A stretch of DNA of 16,455 nucleotides from JAXHUM01 sp034189325 (GTDB taxonomy: Bacteria > Desulfobacterota > DSM-4660 > Desulfatiglandales > Desulfatiglandaceae), in NCBI GenBank assembly GCA_034189325.1, contig JAXHUM010000114.1, positions 1 through 16,455 on the forward strand, written 5' to 3'. The notes below the pieces were generated by a model. The model was given only the letters and a program-made list of their open reading frames with translations, had not been told where the DNA came from and made no database searches. Made by a program: the position numbers and the translations under genes. This document shows positions 7,253 to 13,829 of this stretch, in pieces (within the stretch, counting starts at the first letter, position 1; each line of letters starts with the position of its first letter).

Positions 7253-7352
7253 NNNNNNNNNNNNNNNNNNNNNNNNNNNNNNNNNNNNNNNNNNNNNNNN
7301 NNNNNNNNNNNNNNNNNNNNNNNNNNNNNNNNNNNNNNNNNNNNNNNNNNNN
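7253..7352. other. Assembly gap (100 N)
   Basis: Exactly 100 consecutive Ns, the conventional placeholder for a scaffold join of unknown length. One or more genes may be missing, and neighbourhood arguments across it are weak. Confidence 0.97.
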
Positions 7353-7375
7353 GTTTGCCATAAGGAGCTGGGCGT

Positions 7376-8173
7376 ATGCAAGATAGGTTACTTCTAGATA
7401 TAGAAGATGACATCGCTATAATGACCTTTAATCATCCGAAAACCTTCAATTCTCTGGATAGGACCTTGATCCTGGATCTTCTTCCGAAGCATTTAGAAAC
7501 GGTTCAGACCGATGACCGGATCAAGGTGTTGATTGTTACCGGGGCGGGTGACGCCTTTTGTTCGGGGGCTGACGTGAATCAACTGCAGAATATCCTCGGC
7601 CTGGATGCAATGTCGGATGTGGAGCAGATTTCCTCTCTGGCAAGTTTTATGTATAGCGCAGCGCTTATCACAGGACTGAAGAAGCCGGTTATTGCTGCGG
7701 TCAACGGGATCGCCGCAGGAGGGGGCTTTTCTCTGGCACTGTCTTGTGATATACGTATTGCCTCTGAAAAGGCCAGATTTAATATGGCCTATTCGCGGCG
7801 TTGCCTCGTTCCCGACCTCTCAGGGAGCTACTGGCTGCCCCGCCTTGTGGGCATGGGAAAGGCTCTTGAGATAATGTACGCAGCAGAAGATGTGTCGGCT
7901 CAAGAGGCTGAGAGACTGGGCATTGTAAACAAAGTTGTCCCGCAAGACCAATTGATGTCTGCGGCCAAGGAATTTGCCAAGAAATTGGCCCTCCTGCCGC
8001 CGGTCTCCCTCGCCTTGACAAAAAAACAGGCTTACAAAAGCCTTGGGAACTCTTTGGAAGAACAGTTGGAATTAGAGGCTTTGAATATCGCTCTTTGCTC
8101 AAAAACAGAGGATTTTCAAGAAGGGGTTAAGGCGTTTCTTGAGAAGAGACCGCCTGTTTTTAAGGGAAAGTAA
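7376..8173 (+). CDS. Crotonase-fold enoyl-CoA hydratase/isomerase-like protein (265 aa)
   Basis: A crotonase-superfamily enzyme acting on acyl-CoA. The first oxyanion segment is CSGADV (62-67) and the second is GIAAGGGFSLALSCD (111-125). Both glutamates of classical enoyl-CoA hydratase (rat E144 in GGGCE, E164 in GQPE) are absent: S119 and Y138 occupy those places by hand alignment. Instead there is D147 in VPDLSGSYWLPRLVG, at the position of the isomerase aspartate in PaaG and dienoyl-CoA isomerase. An enoyl-CoA double-bond isomerase or a related lyase is therefore more likely than a hydratase. Length is typical. AAGGAG (7362-7367), eight bases before ATG, sets the start. It is the first gene after the scaffold gap and precedes the MaoC pair by 55 bases. 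Automated pipelines would probably call it enoyl-CoA hydratase. Confidence 0.85.
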   Translation: MQDRLLLDIEDDIAIMTFNHPKTFNSLDRTLILDLLPKHLETVQTDDRIKVLIVTGAGDAFCSGADVNQLQNILGLDAMSDVEQISSLASFMYSAALITGLKKPVIAAVNGIAAGGGFSLALSCDIRIASEKARFNMAYSRRCLVPDLSGSYWLPRLVGMGKALEIMYAAEDVSAQEAERLGIVNKVVPQDQLMSAAKEFAKKLALLPPVSLALTKKQAYKSLGNSLEEQLELEALNIALCSKTEDFQEGVKAFLEKRPPVFKGK

Positions 8174-8228
8174 ACCGGATTCCCTTGAATGATGATGACT
8201 CTTTATTAATGAGGAGGTAGAGAAACGT

Positions 8229-8684
8229 ATGTTAGATAAGAGCAAGATAGGCAAGGAATATCCCGAAATTCGTTTTGAGGTGGAAAAAGGAAAAATAAGG
8301 GAATTCGCTCGGGCTATAGGCGACAAAAGCCCTGTTTACTACGATGAAGAGGCCGCCAAGGAGGAGGGATACGAAGGGCTGGTCATGCCGCCCACATTTC
8401 CTACGACCTTTACCGCCTTTTCCATTACGGGAGGAGGGCTGTTCAGGATTATCGATGACCTGAAAATTGACCTGATAAAGGTGCTTCATGGTGGGCAGGA
8501 ATATGAATATGTTAAGCCCATCAAGCCAGGGGATACAGTGACGGGAAAGACCAAGATATTGGATATGTTTGAAAAATCGGGGAAAGGTGGAACAATGGAT
8601 TTCCTTGTCCTTGAGACGACCTATTCCAATCAGGATGGCGAAAAGGTTTTGATAGACCGATCAACCGTTATTATCAGGAATTGA
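8229..8684 (+). CDS. MaoC N-terminal-like hot-dog subunit, probably non-catalytic (151 aa)
   Basis: A single hot-dog domain of the FAS1/MaoC dehydratase N-terminal type, the family of mycobacterial HadA/HadC. The hydratase-2 motif DxNxxH is degenerate: the segment GDKSPVYYD (31-39) keeps D32 but has S34 for Asn and Y37 for the catalytic His. FAKAIGD-like and GLVMPPTF segments are typical of the non-catalytic half that shapes the acyl-binding tunnel. GAGGAGGT (8211-8218) lies ten bases before ATG. The next gene encodes the active half, so the two probably form a heterodimeric (R)-specific 3-hydroxyacyl dehydratase/enoyl hydratase. Confidence 0.85.
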   Translation: MLDKSKIGKEYPEIRFEVEKGKIREFARAIGDKSPVYYDEEAAKEEGYEGLVMPPTFPTTFTAFSITGGGLFRIIDDLKIDLIKVLHGGQEYEYVKPIKPGDTVTGKTKILDMFEKSGKGGTMDFLVLETTYSNQDGEKVLIDRSTVIIRN

Positions 8685-8782
8685 TCAGGTGCTGATCGTG
8701 AAAAGATCTCTGACCGAGTTTTTGTGTCCGGGTCTTTCTTTTTCTATATTCCACTTCCAATAAAAGAAAGGGGTTGAGAATA

Positions 8783-9217
8783 GTGGCTGCCAAAAAAGTC
8801 TATTTTGAAGATGTGAATGTGGGCGATAACATCCCGGAATTGGTTAAACCGCCTATCGATGAAACTCAGCTGGTTATGTATGCCGGGGCCTCTGGCGATT
8901 TTAATCCCCTACACACTGTTCATGCGTTTGGAGAGAAGGCTGGTTTCGGGGGAGTCATTGCCCATGGGATGTTGAGCATGGGGTTTGTCGGCCAGGTAAT
9001 GACGGACTGGGTCGGCAACAAGGCTCTCGCGAAATTGTCCGTCAATTTTAGGACCATTACCAAACCCAAAGATGTCGTGACATGTAAGGGAACGATAACA
9101 AAGAAGTACTCCGAAGGTGACCGGAACCTTGTAGACGTGGATCTTGTAGCCCAAAACCAGAAGGGTGAGAAGACCATCGTCGGAAAGGCAACCGCAGTTT
9201 TGCCGTCGAAGTCATAA
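8783..9217 (+). CDS. MaoC-like (R)-specific enoyl hydratase/dehydratase, catalytic subunit (144 aa)
   Basis: A hot-dog protein with an intact hydratase-2 motif: YAGASGDFNPLH (33-44) supplies D39, N41 and H44, followed by GFGGVIAHGML (54-64). It should hydrate trans-2-enoyl thioesters to (R)-3-hydroxyacyl thioesters or do the reverse. I place the start at GTG 8783, since AAGGGG (8768-8773) is nine bases upstream; an in-frame TTG at 8774 directly abuts that site and would be badly spaced. The 98-base gap after the previous gene is T-rich near 8735-8750 and has only a weak possible stem, so I do not call a terminator. It is the partner of the preceding subunit by analogy with HadA/HadB. Confidence 0.88.
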   Translation: MAAKKVYFEDVNVGDNIPELVKPPIDETQLVMYAGASGDFNPLHTVHAFGEKAGFGGVIAHGMLSMGFVGQVMTDWVGNKALAKLSVNFRTITKPKDVVTCKGTITKKYSEGDRNLVDVDLVAQNQKGEKTIVGKATAVLPSKS

Positions 9218-9597
9218 CTTATTGATGCCGACGGATTATTAATAGTCCAATCGCCCCTTCGGCGCTCCTGTTTCATCAGGGCGGTTTATAAATGGGTCCC
9301 GGTAAGGAGCCGGGAGCGTCACGGCTGGCAAAGGACTCAGGCCGTCGGCCTCTTAAATGATAGAAAGAGCGCTAACCAAATTATTGATGACCTTTTCAGG
9401 AAGGCTGGAGAGCCCTTGGACGTAATGAGGTACTTCCGATCGTCAATAATCGTGACACTGAGCGCAAAGATAAACGCATCAGACTCTTTACCCCATGATA
9501 TCTGATTGAACTCTTTTCATAGATCGATACAGATGATTTAGTTGGAGTTCTTACGTGATACCGGGACCCCACGCTGATTTTGACTGAGGAGGAGAAA
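9218..9597. other. 380-bp non-coding region rich in hairpins upstream of the ketosynthase
   Basis: No supportable gene on either strand. Between 9252 and 9414 at least five short hairpins are visible: CGCC/GGCG (9252-9255, 9261-9264), CCTG/CAGG (9267-9270, 9277-9280), TCCCGG/CCGGGA (9297-9302, 9310-9315, loop containing AAGGAG), AGGCC/GGCCT (9339-9343, 9347-9351; ACGGC 9321-9325 with GCCGT 9341-9345 is an alternative) and GGCT/AGCC (9403-9406, 9411-9414). None has a U-tract. I compared it by eye with c-di-GMP-I and glycine riboswitch signatures and saw no match. A weak TTGAAC/TACAGA pair (9506-9511, 9528-9533) could be a promoter. It may be a structured leader or a small RNA, but this is unproven. 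Confidence 0.4.
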
Positions 9598-10845
9598 GTG
9601 AGACGACGGGTCGTTATTACGGGGATGGGTGCCGTAACACCTTTGGCCATAGGTGTTGATGAAAGCTGGAAAAAACTGAGTGATGGAGAGTCGGGAATAA
9701 AAAGAATATCCCGTTTTGATACATCGGGGCTTAAATGCCGCGTTGCAGGAGAGATCCTGGGTTTTGAACCCAAAGAGTTCATGCCGAAGAAGCAGGTCCG
9801 TCGTACAGACCGCTTTGTCCATTTTCTTCTGGCCGCCACAAGGATGGCTATGGAAGACAGTCGGTTCAGAGTGGGGACCGACGAGGAATATCGGGTAGGG
9901 GTTATTGCGGGCACGGCGATCGGGGCATGCAACACCTTTGAGAGCAATCATCAGCATGTTGTATTGAAGGAACCCAACAAAGTCTCCCCGACACTGGTGA
10001 TCAATCTCTCCGCCAATACCGCTGGGGGCCATATCGCCAATGAATGGAAAGCCAGAGGCCCCCATCACTTCATACAGGAGGCCTGTGCTGCGGGGACGAA
10101 TGCGATTGGACTGGGCCTGAGAACGATACAGCATGAAGAGGCTGATGTAATGATTCTCGGCGGTGCAGACGCCGGGATCTGTACAACGCTGATCGCCAGC
10201 CTGGATAATCTGGGGGCGCTCGTGAATTCTTACTGGAATGAAGAGCCCCAGAAGGCGAGTCGTCCTTTCGAAAAGAATCGTTCAGGTTTCGTGACTGCAG
10301 AAGGCGCAGGAGCCGTCATTCTGGAAGAATTGGATCATGCAAGGGAGAGAGGAGCGCATATCTACGCGGAAGTGATGGGCTACGGTTCGACCTGCGACGC
10401 ATACCATCCTGTTGCGCCGTTACCGAGTGGAGAATCGGCCAGACATTGCATGGAAATCGGCATCAAGGATTCCGGAATCAGGCCTGAGGATATCGACTAT
10501 ATTAATGCCCATGGGACCTCAACGCCCGCAAATGACATCACGGAAACTCTCGCCATAAAGAGTCTCTTTGGCGAGCGCGCCAAAGACATTCCAGTCAGCT
10601 CAAACAAGTCTATGATCGGTCATATGTGGGGCGCCGCAGGTGTTGTGGAGGCGATTTTTACAGTGAAATCACTGATCAATGGGCTGATTCCTCCGACCAT
10701 CAATCTGGTCGAAAAAGATCCTGAATGTGACCTTGATTATGTCCCGAATATTGCGCGGAAAGCCGATATCAGAACGGCCCTTTCAAATTCGTTCGGTTTC
10801 GGTGGGATCAATGGGTGCGTTGTCCTGAGGAGATATGAGGAGTAA
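9598..10845 (+). CDS. fabF: Beta-ketoacyl-ACP synthase II-type ketosynthase (415 aa)
   Basis: A FabF/KAS II-type condensing enzyme that extends an acyl chain with a malonyl unit. The Cys-His-His triad is present: C163 (EACAAGTNAIG), H305 (NAHGTSTPAND) and H342 (KSMIGHMWGAAG), with K337 beside it. The C terminus has SNSFGFGGIN with gatekeeper-type F401. Length fits the family (about 410-415). I place the start at GTG 9598, four to six bases after GAGGAGGAG, giving the usual MRRRVVITGMG beginning; TTG 9580 would put the ribosome site inside the gene. There is no acyl carrier protein, FabG, FabD or FabH nearby, unlike a standard fab cluster. It shares strand and theme with the MaoC pair but is separated by 380 non-coding bases, so it may be transcribed on its own. 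Confidence 0.9.
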   Translation: MRRRVVITGMGAVTPLAIGVDESWKKLSDGESGIKRISRFDTSGLKCRVAGEILGFEPKEFMPKKQVRRTDRFVHFLLAATRMAMEDSRFRVGTDEEYRVGVIAGTAIGACNTFESNHQHVVLKEPNKVSPTLVINLSANTAGGHIANEWKARGPHHFIQEACAAGTNAIGLGLRTIQHEEADVMILGGADAGICTTLIASLDNLGALVNSYWNEEPQKASRPFEKNRSGFVTAEGAGAVILEELDHARERGAHIYAEVMGYGSTCDAYHPVAPLPSGESARHCMEIGIKDSGIRPEDIDYINAHGTSTPANDITETLAIKSLFGERAKDIPVSSNKSMIGHMWGAAGVVEAIFTVKSLINGLIPPTINLVEKDPECDLDYVPNIARKADIRTALSNSFGFGGINGCVVLRRYEE

Positions 10846-10897
10846 GGAGATTCTCTCAGGCAGCGGACAGATCTTGATTTTATTTGGAGGTTGCTCC

Positions 10898-11581
10898 TCA
10901 AGGCTGACGAGGATCTTCCTCCTCTACAATGGTGACACCTTCCAGAGGAAGAAGCATGAAAAACCCATCCTCAAATCCATTTCTGACACTCAGGTCTTCA
11001 AGCCTGAATATGGTGAGGTTGCCCAGTTGATTCTGGATATCCACCTGGCGAATCTCATATTCCTCTGTTGCTGAGATGACAAGGTGATCGATCTCGACCC
11101 AAGGAGGGTCGGGTCGGAGTTCGATCATGCTCCGGCCCTCCTTATCTTTCCCGACCAAAGAGACGTCAAAGCCTTCCTCCACTTGGGTCAGTCCCCTAAA
11201 GATATCACTCAACAGCCTCAGTTCAGCCGCAAATGTGCGGGCTGGATATTTGTAAACGATTTTTCTTTTCGGGATATACCACCAAAGCGTTTCACTGTCG
11301 GCAATAACAGTTTCCTGTTCAGGCGTTTCCTGATCCAGTCTGAGGAAGTGGGGCGGTCTAAAGTGGATCCGTCCCCTTGCCAGGTCTCCCTTGAGGCGGT
11401 CCCCGAGCATGGACATCGATCTGGTTATCACCTCACGGGTGTAGGTGACGGTCATACCGGGTAATCTACTGTATTTGCCCTGGATGCCTTTGAGGAGGTC
11501 GGCCTTCTCCTGACCTCCAAATGCTGGACTTTGCATGAACAGAATGAGGGTAAGACAGACTATCTTAAACAATATTGACAT
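10898..11581 (-). CDS. lolA: Outer-membrane lipoprotein carrier LolA (227 aa)
   Basis: A periplasmic chaperone that carries lipoproteins from the LolCDE transporter to the outer membrane. A signal peptide is visible (hydrophobic residues about 4-17, likely cleavage near SPA-F at 20 or two residues later). The mature part has the LolA pattern: F-x-PPHFLRLDQETPEQE followed by VIADSETLWWYIPKRKIVYKY. I chose ATG 11581: it is one base after the FtsK stop, with AGGGAG seven bases upstream inside the ftsK end, and it gives a proper signal peptide. A longer frame from 11641 would bury it. It is the last gene of a minus-strand operon. The stop is only 52 bases from the convergent ketosynthase stop, with no clear bidirectional terminator between. 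Confidence 0.85.
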   Translation of the reverse strand: MSILFKIVCLTLILFMQSPAFGGQEKADLLKGIQGKYSRLPGMTVTYTREVITRSMSMLGDRLKGDLARGRIHFRPPHFLRLDQETPEQETVIADSETLWWYIPKRKIVYKYPARTFAAELRLLSDIFRGLTQVEEGFDVSLVGKDKEGRSMIELRPDPPWVEIDHLVISATEEYEIRQVDIQNQLGNLTIFRLEDLSVRNGFEDGFFMLLPLEGVTIVEEEDPRQP

Positions 11582-11582
11582 A

Positions 11583-13781
11583 TTATCTCTCCCTACCGAC
11601 ATACACATCCCGTGGCCGGACCCCGTCGGATGGCCCCACAAGTCCCTGGGCCTCCATGGCCTCGATCATCCTGGCGGCTCGATTATAACCGACACGCAGT
11701 TTCCGTTGCAGCATGGAAATGGATGCCTGTCCCGTCTTGAGCACTACCTCGATCGCCTCCTCGTATTTCTCATCCATTTCAGTCTCTTCCTCTTCCACCT
11801 TATCATCCCGGGTTATTTCGGACAATATGGTCTCATCATACTCCGGCTTTTTTTGGCCTCTCAAGAAATCGGTCACTGCCAGCACCTCATCCTCAGATAC
11901 GAAGGCGCCATGAATCCTTGTTATCCGGCCGACGCCCGGGGGCATAAAGAGCATGTCACCTTCCCCCAAGAGGGCCTCGGCTCCCATCTGATCCAGTATG
12001 GTCCGTGAGTCAACTCTGGAAGAGACCTGAAACGCAATACGAGTCGGAAAGTTGGCCTTGATAATGCCGGTGAGTACATCCACTGAAGGGCGTTGGGTGG
12101 CGACTATGAGATGAATGCCCGCTGCACGGGCCATCTGTGCAAGACGGGTGATAGATTCTTCCACTTCCTTGGAAGACGCCATCATCAGGTCCGCGAGTTC
12201 GTCAATAACGAGAATAATATAGGGAAGGGGTTTGTTGCTCTCTGAGTCCCCATCAGAATCGTTGCCCTGCTTTTCCTTCAAAATCTTGCGGTTGTAGGTA
12301 TTAAGATTCCTGACGCCCCTGTCCGAAAGGAGGGCATAGCGCCTTTCCATTTCCGCAACTGCCCAGTTAAGGGCCTTGGTGGCCTCCTTGGGTCTCGTTA
12401 CCACAGGGTGTAAGAGATGAGGAATGTCGTGATAGACCGAGAGTTCGATTCTTTTGGGATCAATGATCAAGAATCTGACTGAATCCGGGGAGACTTTGAA
12501 GAGGAGGCTGTTGATCATTGTATTGATAGAGACGCTCTTGCCGGCGCCGGTTGCACCTGCTACAAGGAGGTGCGGCATCTTGCTCAAGTCTGTGACCACA
12601 GGTGATCCGGTAATGTCTTTTCCCAGGGCTATAGGCAGGCTGAGCTTGGAATTTCTGTAGGCTGCACTCCCAAGGACCTCCTTTAACACGACAATTTCTC
12701 TCTGGTTGTTGGGGATTTCAATACCGATGGCCGCTTTTCCCGGAATAGGGGCCACGATCCGAATGCTTGGGGCCCGGAGAGCCAACGCGAGGTCATCTGC
12801 AAGGCCTGCCACCTTACTTATTTTCACACCGGGAGCGGGTTTGTATTCATACATCGTGATCACGGGCCCAGGGAGTATCTCCCTGACTTCGCCTTTAACC
12901 CCGAAGTCTTCCAACTTTTTTTCAACCCGTCTCGCGTTCATTTCCAGACTCTCACGTTTGATGCTGTCATCTGTCTTTTCCGGGGGATCATCCAGAAGAT
13001 CGAGAGATGGGAGTTCTATTGTTCCCGCAATATGCATGAAGGAGAATTTCTCCTGTTCAGGACTCCTCGGGACCTCCTTCCTTGTATCAACAATCTTGAC
13101 TTTTGGTTTGGACTTCAGTTTTTCTCTTGCCGCGCTCGTTTTACCGGCCCTCTTTTTTCGTTCCTTTCTCTTTCGAACGATTTCCCTGAGATGTTTTAGG
13201 CCTCTCGTTGCCCAGGAATAGAACCTTGAAAAAAGCCACCCCAGGGAGAGATGGGTTACGACCATCAGAGATATGACAAATATGGTCAGAAGGAAGACAT
13301 AGGCCCCGAAATTGTTCAGCAGGTCCTCTATTGACCCTGCCAGGTAAAGCCCTATGAGACCACCAGCCTCAATGTTCCCCCCCCTCATATCAACCTGTTG
13401 AGGTAATTTGAGATTCAGGATCGCGGCAAAGGAGACAAGAAGCGCCAAAGTGGCGATAATGCTTAGGAAGGGAGAGGAAATGGGACGGCCTCGAAACGAG
13501 AGTGAGGCCTTCACAAGGCATATGGCCACTAGCCAGAATGAAGAAAAACCGAGAAGGCCGAAAGACAGACCGGCAATATGGGCGCCTAAGGTACCGAAGA
13601 GGTTCTCTGCCCGGCCTATGGGACCAGCGACGTTCCAAAAGAGCTGGTCCGATGGGTGAAAGGATATGAGACTTCCTCCAAGTATCACTGCCAGAAAAAG
13701 GAATAAGATCCCTACGATCTCCTTCCACAGAGGTGAGGGTGGCTTTTCCTTGTTTTTTTTCTTATCCGATTGAGGGCTCAC
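11583..13781 (-). CDS. ftsK: DNA translocase FtsK/SpoIIIE (732 aa)
   Basis: A membrane-anchored ATP-driven DNA pump that clears chromosomes from the division septum. The N-terminal region has about four transmembrane segments (roughly 22-41, 68-90, 103-124, 159-178), then a basic stretch (195-228) and a short linker. The FtsK_alpha part (about 275-390) precedes the RecA-like motor with Walker A GATGAGKS at 409-416 and Walker B ILVIDELADL with D527-E528. The C-terminal winged-helix gamma domain (about 672-728) should recognise polar DNA sequences. A small hydrophilic insert rich in Asp and Ser lies at 503-518. The linker is short compared with E. coli FtsK (1329 aa), as in most bacteria. The start is GTG, with GGAG seven bases upstream. 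It follows RNase J by 48 bases and is coupled to lolA. Confidence 0.96.
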   Translation of the reverse strand: MSPQSDKKKNKEKPPSPLWKEIVGILFLFLAVILGGSLISFHPSDQLFWNVAGPIGRAENLFGTLGAHIAGLSFGLLGFSSFWLVAICLVKASLSFRGRPISSPFLSIIATLALLVSFAAILNLKLPQQVDMRGGNIEAGGLIGLYLAGSIEDLLNNFGAYVFLLTIFVISLMVVTHLSLGWLFSRFYSWATRGLKHLREIVRKRKERKKRAGKTSAAREKLKSKPKVKIVDTRKEVPRSPEQEKFSFMHIAGTIELPSLDLLDDPPEKTDDSIKRESLEMNARRVEKKLEDFGVKGEVREILPGPVITMYEYKPAPGVKISKVAGLADDLALALRAPSIRIVAPIPGKAAIGIEIPNNQREIVVLKEVLGSAAYRNSKLSLPIALGKDITGSPVVTDLSKMPHLLVAGATGAGKSVSINTMINSLLFKVSPDSVRFLIIDPKRIELSVYHDIPHLLHPVVTRPKEATKALNWAVAEMERRYALLSDRGVRNLNTYNRKILKEKQGNDSDGDSESNKPLPYIILVIDELADLMMASSKEVEESITRLAQMARAAGIHLIVATQRPSVDVLTGIIKANFPTRIAFQVSSRVDSRTILDQMGAEALLGEGDMLFMPPGVGRITRIHGAFVSEDEVLAVTDFLRGQKKPEYDETILSEITRDDKVEEEETEMDEKYEEAIEVVLKTGQASISMLQRKLRVGYNRAARMIEAMEAQGLVGPSDGVRPRDVYVGRER

Positions 13782-13829
13782 TATTGATCTCCATCTCTCT
13801 GAGTCCGGCCGGGGATCTTTTCATTATGT

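Larger units (their letters stand above)
6952..7375. other. Intergenic region interrupted by an assembly gap
   Basis: Of these 424 positions, 100 are N. The left 301 bases hold an 11-bp inverted repeat with a nested hairpin (6993-7038), two copies of AGACTGAAC (6967-6975 and 7057-7065), and a small hairpin GGAAA/TTTCC (7216-7220 with 7227-7231). I see no coding signal. The right 23 bases hold the ribosome site of the crotonase gene. Confidence 0.6.

Noticed and set aside
8700..8755. Possible terminator between the two MaoC genes
   Set aside because: There are T-rich runs, but the only stem (GACC/GGTC) is 4 bp with a long loop; not enough to call it.
11582..11641. Longer LolA start at 11641
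   Set aside because: It would put a hydrophilic stretch before the signal peptide and overlap the FtsK end; ATG 11581 fits better.
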